64,000 bases of DNA, from the NCBI GenBank assembly GCA_032622095.1, contig CP136066.1, positions 144,055,559-144,119,558 of the forward strand, in the 5' to 3' direction. This DNA is from Siphonodentalium dalli. Taxonomy: Eukaryota > Mollusca > Scaphopoda > Gadilida > Siphonodentaliidae. The notes below the pieces were generated by a model, which did not search any database, had not been told where the DNA came from, and worked only from the letters and a program-made list of their open reading frames with translations. Positions 34,640 to 46,500 of this stretch are shown here, piece after piece (the stretch's first letter is position 1; the number at the start of each line of letters is the position of its first letter). The translations under genes and the position numbers were made by a program.

Positions 34640-36235
34640 ACAAGCCTGAACAAATTGTCTGACATTTGCAGAATGAGGTCCCCAAAGGGTGAATTTAATG
34701 ACACAATCCTGCAATGCGGGCTAGCATCACCAAATTCACCCTATGGGGACCTCATTCTGTGTAGGCCTCAACTGCTATGGGAGACATAGCATTAGATTGA
34801 AGTTCTCCAGTTAAAGTTGGTGATGGGCACCCATTGGCCACCTCAATTATGCATTTTATATTCACAAATTAGGGGATATAGAAACTAAACATAAGGGCTA
34901 AAGTAAGTAAAAATGTCAATTTAAGTGCCTATATACTTCCCAGAAGATGAGGCCTAAGCAGAATGAGGACCCTGGCTAGTGTATTTGGTGATGCTAGACT
35001 GCTGTGCAGGGTAGCATAACTAAATTCACCCTCTGGGGACCTCATTCTGCAAATGCCAGATAGAAGACAAATTTAATCCAATATATACCCCCCCCCCTTT
35101 TTCTTTGAATATTAGTCGTATGATTTCATCTGGATAAGTGGTGATTAAAACAATAATATGAAATGGCCAAACCTAAATTTAGTATGTCTGACATTTGCAG
35201 AATTAGGTCCCAAAAATGTGGATTTAATGACAATGTTCTGTAAGGCAGGCTAGCATCACCAAATTCATCCTCAATCTGATTAGGCCTCAATGGCCAATAA
35301 AACCAAGGAACAGATTGAAGTCCTACAGTTGAAGTTGGTGATACACACCCATTGAGCACCTCAATTACGCATTTTATCTTCTGCAAATTAGGGGGACATT
35401 GAAACTGAACAGGTGGAAAAAAGTGACTAAATCAATGAAGTCCTACAGTTGAAGTTGGTGATACACACCCATTGAGCACCTCAATTATGCATTTTATCTT
35501 CTGCAAATTAGGGGGACATTGAAACTGAACAGGTGGAAAAAGTGACTAAATCAAACTGTCAATTTGATACTTAGGATACTTCCCAGAAGATGAGGACTAA
35601 GCAGAATTAGGTCCCTGGCGGGTGTATTTGGTGATGCTAGCATGCTGTATGGGGTAGCAACACTAAATTCACCATCTGGGGACCTCACTATGTAAATGTC
35701 AGACACACTATTTCCAGACTTGAAGAAATCAAAGCCATTCACAGTATCATTGAATGTCAGTCATCACCTAACATTGAATGGAAGCACCAGTTTGTTGTTA
35801 AATTGCTACAGATATGTTTAGATTAGAATAATACATGTCATCTGGCCAGTTTATATAATTAATGACCTGTACCTTTACAGATATATATGCCTCTGTGGTG
35901 AGAAGAGGTATTAAATTGAGAGGTGATATGGCTTGGAAGGGATGTTGGTTGATGGCAGGGTTGAGCCTGGGCCATGTGGGAGGGGGTGGGTGGGGGAGGA
36001 TGGAATGTTTCCATAATTTCATTAAAGAGTAAAGTTTCATAACTCTGCAGATGTTATATATAATGGTGTCACTTTTTTTCAAATGTTTAAAAAAAATTGT
36101 CCCAGAAGATGAGGCCTAAGCAGAATAAGGTAATTGAGGGTGTATTTGGTGATGCTAGCCTGCTGTATGGGGTAGCAACACTAAATTCACCATCTGGGGA
36201 CTTCATTCTGCAAATGTCAGACACACTATGTCCAG
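34640..36235. repeat. Cluster of family B hairpin repeats
   Basis: Hairpin blocks recur at about 34660-34770, 34940-35060, 35180-35290, 35590-35710 and 36105-36230 (CAGAATGAGGTCCCCAAAGG, TGGTGATGCTAGC, TGGGGACCTCATTCTG). A direct 120-bp duplication within the spacer lies at about 35310-35430 and 35439-35560. Bases 35715-36080 appear unrelated. Confidence 0.8.
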
Positions 36236-36739
36236 GCTTGGAGAAATGAACAATGGACTATTCATTGTAGACTGGTAGAATAGTTGTTTAGCTAATGTCA
36301 TGTCATGTAATGACAGATGGCAAACTGGTCTGAAGCAAGCAGTCTGAAGCAAGAATATCGGATGATCACACTATGATAAATTGGCCTTTTCAATAATGCA
36401 GGCTTCAGTGTTCTCTTAAAAATTAATAGTGCATAGCAAAGAGGTCTGAATTATAAAGGGCCATAACTCTGTTAAAATATATCGGATCAAACCCATATTT
36501 TAACTTGATCTGTATATAAGTGTCAAAAATTCATATACCAAATTTGGTGTTGATCAGATGAAAAATGTTTGAGTAATCCTGTCTTGGATGAATTCTATAT
36601 CAAAACAAGAGTGGAAGGGTTTAAATAAACAATACCAAAATCCATACAGATGAAGAACATGCTAAGAAAAATCCAGGTAAGAAATATGAGGCTGTGATGT
36701 GTCCTAAACAAAAATTAAAGGTCAAAATGCAAAAATAAA

Positions 36740-37370
36740 ATTTTTTGTTTTTAAAGTTATGTCCCTGGCTCTGCCCCTATTTGACCCAGTGACCCCATTT
36801 GAACAAATCTGAACCCCAGTCACCCAAGGTATCTATGTACCAAATATAAGCTAAATCGGCCAAATATTTTTTTAGAAGAAGTCATTGTAAGAATCACTAT
36901 GAGTTATGGCCCTGGTTTCTCAACTAATTGACCGGGTGACCTCATTTGAACAAATCTGAACACCAGTGACCCAAGGACCCTCCATACCAAATATTAGCTA
37001 AATCGGCCCAATGGTTCTGAACAAGAAGTCGTTGTAAGAATTACTATGGAGGAATAGAGTTATGGCCCTGGCTTCGCAACTATTTGACCCAGTGACCTCA
37101 TTTGAACAAATCTGAATGAGAGTCACCTAGGGAACATCCACACCAAATATGAACCAATACGGTATGATGGTTTCAGAGGAGAAGATGTTTTTAAAAAAGT
37201 TGACGGACGGACAGACAGACAGACGGACGGACGAGGAGTGATGACTATAGCTCCACCGGAGACTTTGTCTCAGGTGAGCTAAAAAAGTTGACGGACAGAC
37301 GGACGAACGACGGACGAGGAGTGATGACTATAGCTCCACCGGAGACTTTGTCTCAGGTGAGCTAAAAACG
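36740..37370 (+). repeat. Family E copy with doubled terminal tract
   Basis: Four subunits ending in a GACGGACGGACAGACAGACA tract and GGTGAGCTAA at about 37282. The tract-plus-end module (GAGGAGTGATGACTATAGCT ... CTCAGGTGAGCTAA) is then repeated once more to about 37365. Confidence 0.85.
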
Positions 37371-38670
37371 GAATTTTCAATTGAACAGTCCAAACTTGAG
37401 TTATCATCTGGAAACCAAAGAAAAAAGAAGAAATTGAATTTTCTAAGTTGAAAAAAGTCCATAACTCTAGGATAAATCATCGGATCAAACTCAACCTGTA
37501 TCTTGATATATATGACTGATCCACATGAACGGTATTTGCAATTAAAGGATCCAAACATGAGATATCATCTGGAAACCAAAAAAGTGAGAAATATTCTAAG
37601 TAAAACAAGAGCTACGCTGGGCGTGCAATATACGCCCTCTCTTGGGTCGGCGGAAACTGGTAAAAAAAGGGGCATAACTCTGGTAAAAATTGGCGGACAG
37701 AACTCAAATTTGAACATGACCTGTGTCTTGGTGGGAGAAAGTAATATACCAAATTATCATTGAATCCCATAAGCTCTAGTAAAGTTATCATCCGGACAAC
37801 AAATTTCAGGGATTTTCTAAGTCAAATTACGTCAAATAAGGGGCATAACTCCGGTGAAAATTGGCTGACGGAACCCAAATTCGAACTTGAGCTGTCTTTT
37901 CTCCTAATAAACCCACATACCAAATTTGATTGAAATCGGTTCACCTAACTAAAGTTATCATCCGGACAACAAATTTCAGGGATTTTCTAAGTCAAATTAC
38001 GTAAAAAAAGGGGCCATAACTGTCGCAAAAATTATCGGATTAAAACGAAATTTGGACTTGAGCTGTATTTTGATATATGTAATCCACAAAAAAACGGGTT
38101 TTGCGTATAAACATTCCAAAATAGAGTTATCATCCGGAAACCAAAAAACATAAGAAAAACTGAATTTTCTGAGTCGAAAAAGGGGCATAACTCTGCCAAA
38201 AATGGTCGGACAGAACCCAAGTTCGAACTTGACCTGTGTTTTGGTGGGAGAAAGTAATATACCAAATTTGGATTCATTCAGATAAACTATACTAAAGTTA
38301 TCATCCAGCAACAAATTCGAACTTGAACTTACTTTTCGGCTAATAAACCCACATACCAAATTTTACTAATTTTGGTTCACTCTAACTAAAGTTATCATCC
38401 GGACAACAGGTTAACGGACGGACGCCCGGACGGACAGACCAATACTATAATACGGCCTTTTTTTCAAAAGGGCATATAAAAAGGGAAATAACTCCATAAA
38501 AGAACATCGGATCAAACCCAGAATTACAGAGCACCTGTGTTCTTGGTTGAGACACCTACATACCAAGTTTAAATAATCAAATCGGATGATCATTACTGGA
38601 GTTATAACTCCGGACGCACTGACGGACAGACGGGGCTGATTACAATAGTCCCCCAAAAATAAATTTTTCG
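37371..38670 (+). repeat. Family F repeats (GGGGCATAACTC / AAAGTTATCATCCGG) with GACGGACG tails
   Basis: Units with GGGGCATAACTC(TG), CAAATTCGAACTTGA-CTGT, ATACCAAATTTG and AAAGTTATCATCCGGA recur about every 150-180 bp. They end in two GACGGAC(A)GAC tracts (38411-38440 and 38617-38633). Each tract is followed by a hairpin: CGGCCTTTTTTTCAAAAGGGC, and GTCCCCCAAAAATAAATTTT closing on CGGGGGAC. Confidence 0.75.
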
Positions 38671-40357
38671 GGGGACAATAAGGGCACAAAAGGTCTCTCC
38701 GGGCCACCCACCCCGGCATACCTTCCTGCAAATTTTGTATCCCCCCCCCCCTGATATTGGCATGATTATTTGTACTTCCTTTCTGAACACCTCAGCGGAG
38801 TGTTTCACATCACTTTAAAGATTAGCACTTATTCTGAAAAAGGTCAACTTTTTATGGACTGTCTGAGGTTTATACTATATTTAATCCAGAAAAGGGTGAC
38901 CAATTTCAAATCATGGATCGGCCCCAGCAAAAAATATATAACCATTTAGAACCATCAGTATTCAAGTAAAAACAACATAAATTAAACATACAAAGATTTA
39001 TTTGATAAAATTGACCATGATGGTGAATGAAATAAAACACTGAAGTAACACCATTACTACACAATGAACAATCAAAATCACACTTAACATGGCTTTTCTC
39101 CCCGAACTACCGGTTCCTCAGCATTAAAGCCAGTAATCAAGGAAATTTAGACAATGATCAAAAGTTGATAGTAACAGTATGCCAATAAAGTCAAAGTAGA
39201 AATGGAATGACTTAACATATATGAAATCACTAAATTTGAAAAGCTGCGACATTATAAGATAAGAGTCTTGTAGTTTACAGATGTTCCATAATATTGATTC
39301 TTTGAACTTATGTTATGGTATACTAGAACATCAACACATGTTATCTTATATGAAGTCTATCAGACCGATTCTAACCCATGAACAGGCTCTTTGAAAAGCT
39401 GACGAAAATCCTATATCGGATGTATGTCTCTAGAACTCTCTATAAAAATTAGATTCTGTTTTGAAGGGATTCCCTCCATTTCATTCGAGAGTGGCGCAGA
39501 CTACATCCGATTTCATTGGCTTACTAGTATGGCATAATAGATCACTTCACAGATCTGAGGTGAATGATGCATTGATATTTTCCCCACGCATTGTCAAACT
39601 CAGCTATTGTTGGAAAACTGAATCAAGGCGATATATCCATAAGATTCCATAATTAATTTAACTCATCGCAATATAGGAGACATCATCTTAAGATTTTTAT
39701 CAGATAACGATTTTCATGACTGATTATTCTTTCTCATTTTGTTGTATTTATAACTTTTTCCAAATACTACGATTCTCACAAACATTTACTATGCCAGGGA
39801 TGCACTCAATATTTGGAAAGTGGTATATTACATCATGTTGGGAATGTCTTGTCGTTGTAGAAATGAAATATAATGGACACTTATAAACACATACATCTGT
39901 TATGATATTTGTCGGCTTTTCAAAGAGACTGATCCATGATATATAATAAAATAAGATATGATTTTTTTTATGTTGATTTCCTATCTCAGCTGTATGTAGA
40001 GTAAAAGTATAGTGAGGAAATAATTTTACACATTGACATATTGGGTTATCAGTTTCTACATGTATATTGTAGAGATATACCGTAATTCTTCTCATACCTC
40101 AGAGATGAGACATAAGTATATCCTCAAAACCAAAAGCCAAGAGTTTACCAGGTACATGTACATGACATCTTTTCCAATGACAACAAACAAATGTTAAGTT
40201 TTCACCAAATTAACAAGATCTCTCTGTGATGATAGATGGAAACATCAGGCTTACTTGTCTGTTGCTTTAGATGACTAACAATATATACGCTCAGTGACAT
40301 AGCAATATTCTGCTTCAACACTGTGTGCACATTCTGGAGCTGACAAAACAATGCTGC
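38671..40357. other. Intergenic / probable SNRPD2 3' untranslated region
   Basis: Little repeat content from about 38880 onwards. The Sm D2 stop codon is at 40358 on the minus strand, so the 3' UTR and poly(A) site must lie here. TTTATT (AATAAA on the minus strand) at 38997-39002 is one candidate, 1.35 kb downstream. No independent gene is supported. Confidence 0.4.
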
Positions 40358-40532
40358 TCACTTCGCCGTTGCCAGGGGGTTTCTAAGAACGAGAATAACA
40401 GAGTCACCGCGTAGGAACATCTTCGAAATATAACGGTCCTTATTTACAGGTTTGGATTTTTTCTTGCCTTTCCCTGTTTTCGGAACTTCTGTCCACATCT
40501 CCTTCACATTTTCCAGAACCATGTTGCAATGT
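40358..40532 (-). CDS. SNRPD2: SNRPD2 last coding exon
   Basis: 175 nt from acceptor TTTATTTACAG to TGA (40358-40360). It encodes [20 protein letters not shown], then the Lys-rich [12 protein letters not shown] loop and the Sm2 strand segment ending RNPLATAK. Human Sm D2 ends RNPLIAGK, so only the tail differs noticeably. Confidence 0.97.
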
Positions 40533-43500
40533 CTGTAAATAAACAAAGAGCAACTCTGATAATAAGAAGTCCAGATCACTGTCAACGTAATTATTTCAAG
40601 TTCTAAACAGTGAATCTGTTCACTTGCTGTTCTCCTCAATGCAAGTTCAGGCGAACAAAATCGTGACTGAGTTCACAACTCTTGCGTGGTGAGCAAATCA
40701 TTTATAAACAGTCGACAATAAATAGTGCTGGGTGGTATTTTGGTATATAATACTGATTATAATCGGTAAATAATTTTAATACAGTCACTGTTAGTCAATT
40801 TTGTCTATAATCGGTACAGTGAAGTAGTTTTTGTGAATATTTTAAAAGTAAAACCCCAAATTACTGCTCAATAATGATTGTAACATTGTGCCACAACAAA
40901 TTTGTGCAATAACATTCACATGCTGTGGGCCTTGTGTACAACATTGATTTGTCAGTCATATTCAGATTACGAGTGACTACGATAGGTGATTCATGTACTG
41001 ACTGCTTTCCTTCATGCTCAGCAAATCCCAGATTATCACAACCGTATCCATATATGAATGAGTCGGAGAATGACAAACATTGCAATAAATTCTGTGGGGA
41101 ATTTGACATGGCTTATTAGAGACATTTTCTTAGAGATTTCCAAATTACAACAAGAGATGGAATGTAGTCCGGTGCATACCTGTTTGTGGCATATTGTCTA
41201 GTAGTGGTGTCAAGATATGTTTGTGTCGTGGTATGATACATTTCATGATACGATACATATCCAGATATATCTCGAGTCAATGATACCTATATGTGGTCAT
41301 GTTTTATTTAACCCAAATTGCGACTGATCGTGTCCTGCGAATAATCACATACTTTCTTGGCAGTTCTCCCACTCAGTTCGTATAGAATCCTTTTCTTTAA
41401 TAATTTTTTTAAATTTGCGTTTTACCAACAGAAAATTCAACTGCAATTTTGCGAGCACTTTCACCTTTTTCGGATTTTTTTATCACATTCACTCTCTGCT
41501 CAAGTGTAAGAACTGTACGTTTTTTTTTAGGTGTCGTATAGATAGCAAAACGATCCATGACTGACGATGTATTTGCCAATGATGGCCATATGATATATAT
41601 ACCATGCACATATATTTGAGTGTCACCAATTATTAATCCCCAGTAAAAACAAAATGCCATATATTCCAATTATTTTATTTAGTTTTGAATAGAATGGATT
41701 CGGAAGTCGCACCAAGGCAAGCTGGTAAAGTCAACTCCGTAATTTAATCACGTGTAATAAACCCCCACGGCTTAGTATAAGCCGTCATTGGGGCCTCTAT
41801 TGAGACGCCTATTCCGTTACAATAGAACACACCCGACATAGCGAGAATCTTGCTGACGAGAATTTCGCACGTGACTCAGCGAGACTTGGTTATTATTTAC
41901 TTCCTGGTTACATGCGACATTTTTCTGAAATAATTTTTTTTGATTACCTGTCTTTCTCCACAAAATCATGAGATCATATGGAGGTTGCAAGAGCGTGGTG
42001 TTTAAGCAGGGTTTCCGCTAGGGATAAATAACTGAGGCCGTATTTGGGGGGGAAACACTCGACGCGACGGGGCGACCATGGTTCGCTCCGTCGGGCGAAA
42101 ATTTTGATGTTTGTCAGTGAAAAGAAGCAATTTCCTTGCACCTAAGACATGAAATAGGAACGTTGAAGCTACGTGGATAAAGTAAATTGAAACAGCGCAT
42201 GTTTTTTGACACCAAATTATTTAGTTATTAATTTAGTATCTCCATCATCGCTGTTCAAAGGTCAAGGGTATCAGAATGTGAACCGGATTTCGTACCGGCT
42301 GTTTTTCGTACCGATATTCTGAAGCATACCGGTAGTTGGTAACCAAGAGGTCATTCCCCTCGCTACGCTGGTTTGGGCGCTGCCAACACGGGCATTTTCG
42401 TAATTAAATCTAGTTTTTAACATTTGTTTTATTTTAAGTATTTTGTCAGTTATAATTCATTCTGGCTTGATCGAGCAATACATAAATGAAAATTCTTGGA
42501 CAGTTTCTCAGAAAAATACAGAATGAATTATAACCGACAAAAATAAAAACAAATAGTGATTAGTTCATATTTTGTGTTTGTGATGACAGCGATCAGGCCA
42601 GCGTAGCAGGGGACTGGATTCTGCCTGGCACTTTGAGTTGGTACATGTAGCCGTGCGTGGCGGTAGGGAATATTCATGTGAAGAACAAAACTATTTTTAA
42701 TCAAATACTGCGATTCATGTTCGCTCAACATATTGAATCAAAAATGAAAAACAACAAAACTTGTACTCGGCTAATACAGTCTGGGCCAAAATTAATAAAT
42801 TGTTTGTTTGTCCACACCCCTACCCAAAAAATTTCAGGTGGGTAGGTAGGTAGGGATTTTTTTTTTTGCAAGGTGGAATGGCAGATTAAGGGTCCCCTCC
42901 ATGGTGCAGGCCGAGGGTATCAATATTAATAAATAGTCAGGGATTAATTTGAAAACAAATTAAAAATGTAATAGTTGGAAAAACACAACAGGAACATTAA
43001 ATAATTATGCTGTTCAGTCACAGTTGCTGGAGTTTCTGACCAAAAATGAGCTTCTCAGACAACATACCACTACTGAATAAATAAATAAAAAAAAATTAAA
43101 AAATTCTCAATCTCAATAAAAGAATTTCCAGTCGGCCATTAAAATCGAGTCGGTCGGGGCGAGGACAAACAAATACCTTTTTAATTATGGCCCTGTTAAT
43201 TTTAAACAACAACCGTTCACTGACAACATTTCGTTTTTAGAAATCAATCTTCCGATCAGTTAAGCTCTTAAACTTATCAATAATGATGTCCCATTCAGCA
43301 TCTCGAAACTTCCCGTCAGATGAAATGCGTCTTGAAATTCTCATAAGTCCCTCCAGCGATTTTGACTTGAGGCGAGTTCGTGTGTCCGACTTTATGTCGT
43401 TCATTAAACTGAACAATCTCTCCACCGAAGATGTGCCTGCTGGAATTATGGATGTCATCTGAAGGAGTTTGGTACACTGTGGAAATGAATCAAGCAGATT

Positions 43501-46500
43501 ACTCCTCGTAAGGTCCACGAGAAACTTATTTGGCGTATATGTATCACGCGACTTCATTTTTTTTTCCTTCTCCCTTTTCTGAACTTGTGTGGATGTAGGC
43601 ATTGCTGATGCTTCAGACGTTACCCGATTCCAGTATTCTTGTTTAAATGTTCGCATGAGATCAACGAAACGTGGGAACTGTCTGGTGGCTTCCAATTTAT
43701 TGATCGCTGGCAGAGCAGTCATGCAATCACCTTTGTACATGTCATCTCGCGTGTTTCCGTAAAAATCGAGGAGTTCGACGAGGCTTTCGTCCCCATATTT
43801 GCTGAAATCATCAGGCACATTTCGCGGGTCAAAAATGCCGAAGCTATGCAACAAACTTGCTGAGTCGAAGGCCGTCTCCAGTTCAACTTTCAGTGCTGAT
43901 ATAAGTTCAGTAGCAGTCCCAGACACGAATGTTTCTACCTCAGTCGTCTGAGGCCTATTCCTGGAGAATCTCGCACCGTGCCTCCTGACAGATACGTCGT
44001 CTAAGAATTTCCTTGCTTCATCGAAATGCGGGGTGGGTGATTGGTTTGGATTCGTATCACGGTTTGATTTCAAATGTGCTAATATGCGGTCCAAGTCTCC
44101 TTGGGCAACTGAAACAAGTTTCGGAATTGCAGTAAAGTTCAGGTCCTGGTTTTGAAGTGTTTTGTTCAGTTTTCCTGTCACCATCAAGACATCACAGAGA
44201 AGCAGCCACATCAACACAAATTTGGAGTCTGTAAGATGCAATTTCAATCCCAAGACTTCGGCGTCACTGGTATCTGAATATATTGAATCTAATGCATAAA
44301 GTATTTCATTATATCTGTCAAAAATTCGAATACAGCAGTCCCGGTGAGATAGCCACCTGGTTGTTGACGGCAAAACTAGCCTTAATGGTTTTTTCTCAGA
44401 TGCCTCTTGTGCGGTCATGAACACAGCTAACTTCTTAGGCGATTTGTCGAAAGTTTTCCATAATGTCATCAGTGTGCTATCAACAAATCGAATGTCTGGG
44501 AATTTTTTCATTAGATGCACAAATGTTAAAGCGAGGCGATGGCATCGACAGTTTATATATTTGCTGAAAGGCGATTCATGTCTAATCATTCGTTGTAAAC
44601 CTCCTTTCTCCCCCGACATAGCATTTGTTCCATCGAGTGCAACGAAGAATATGTGGTGCATGACAACGTTATTCAGTGAAAAAAGTTCCCGAATTGCTTC
44701 GAACATCGTAGCAGCATATGCATTCGACAATGGGACGAGGGATAATAAATGTTCAACTACAATCCCATGTGCATTCACACATCTACCTACTATAGCGAAT
44801 TGTTGGATATCAGAAGCGTCTGTTGATTCATCTGCCAGGATAGTGACACAGGGGGCGTCTCTTATATCCCTCCATGCTTCCTCCTCCACATACTCACTCA
44901 TACAACCAATCATTTGTTCGTTGGATTGGTGGGACATATAACTGACATTTCCCGGAAGTTTCAAGTTGACCCCCAAGTCCTCTAGTAAATCTGCTATGTC
45001 TAACATTGAATTGGAATACGCCCAATTCCGTTTTGCAAGTAACTCCATGCATTTGAAAATGCATCTAATCTTCTCTCTGTTCGCGCCTCGTGTGGTGTTT
45101 GATGCGACTTGCATTTGTTGCATCACATTTCCCGAAGTAGCTGAAGCGGCAAAGTCAACGCTCGCCTGAACACAATCTACGTGATCGGTAGAATTCACAT
45201 GCCTTTCAAACTGTCTACGTGGATGGTCAGTCTGCCGAACCCCTGTGTCCACCCAGGACAGACCGATTTGTTGCATTCTGGGCAGAGAACGGCGCCACCG
45301 GGAACATAGGGAGCAAATCCACCCCCCTTTCTCTATACTTGCCCACGGGAAGATCTCCATCCATTTTCGACGTGACGAGACAGACGAACCACCTCGAGTA
45401 GATGTCGAATCAATAGTATCAATACCTTGGCTATCATCTACCATATCGGAAACTATGTTCGCTCCAGTCGACGTTGAAGCAATACATTGTCGATCATCTG
45501 TTGCATCAGAAACTACGTTCGTAGAGTTTGGCGCATCGTCGGTCGGCAAGTTTCCAGGTCGCCCAGTAGTATAAAACGCAGTTATTTTTGCCGATCCTTG
45601 GGCATCGTTCGGTCGCAGTTTTCTTTTGTATAATCCATCTTTGTGACTCATAATTAATTTTGTTTAAACGGACCGCTCGCAAATTTTGAAAGTATTCAAC
45701 TAAAACTTCAATATAACATGAGACGTGACGTCACGGGAACCGAGTGCGTGGGCAGTTTTCTTTGTCGCAACGGTCCCTTTGATGTGACGATTGGTTTGTC
45801 TTTGACTTATGCCGACAAAGCATTACGATATGGGACTGTGTAGACAACTTTTCATGGGTGACCCATGCAACGTATAGGCATAAAGTGCACATGTTAATCG
45901 CCCAGTGCCGGTGGCCACATTCCCGGGAACAGAGGTTTGAGCTCGCCGGGTCATTATTGGGGAGGGGAATGAGGCCGCTTGACGGCCGGCCTGCCGTAGT
46001 AGCGGAAACCCTGGTTTAAGGGCTCAAATCGCGAGACTGGGTGGTCGTTAATAACAGGTTAAATATGCTTGTTGCGGATGCAAATAGCCGGTCGCGTTTG
46101 ACAGGTGGTCGCCCACGGGAGGTATTTAATTAAGGAAATCAGTCGGTGAATGGGTGGCCGCTCCATGGAGAGGTCGCACAAGTCAGGTTTCACTGTATAG
46201 GCTATGCAGCTCTAAACTTATATGGACTGACACAAAACAAGGAACTGTTTTAATATAGGCAAGTATAATATTGGTATTTAAGAACAAAATCCATAATAAT
46301 AATGGAGCTTATATAGAGCCTATCCTCGGGAGGGCCCTAAGCGCTTCACATAAAATCCATAAACAAGTCCATTGACTGGTGTTTTTCAATCCCAAAATGC
46401 CCATTAGCCAATATCGTTGAGTCATGAGATCTCAGACCTGATGACAGCATTGCATTATTAACATGACAAATGTTCAGTCAAAGATCATGAAACTTGTGCA

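Larger units (their letters stand above)
42007..46013 (-). mobile_element. Complete hAT-superfamily DNA transposon
   Basis: 4007 bp bounded by perfect 14-bp TIRs, CAGGGTTTCCGCTA (42007-42020, inverted at 46000-46013), and by direct GTTTAAG copies at 42000-42006 and 46014-46020. hAT elements normally make 8-bp duplications; here only seven bases match. The single transposase ORF (43237-45651) is uninterrupted. The 3' non-coding part hosts a foldback MITE (42410-42560) and a nested element (42783-43193). The whole element lies in the Sm D2 intron, in the same orientation as that gene. Confidence 0.93.

Noticed and set aside
37997-38731. ORFs of 81-120 codons on the minus strand
   Set aside because: Built from family F repeat units (AAAGTTATCATCCGG) with no domain; several frames are open because the repeat lacks stops.
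44417-44941. 174-codon plus-strand ORF
   Set aside because: It is the antisense shadow of the hAT transposase coding region.
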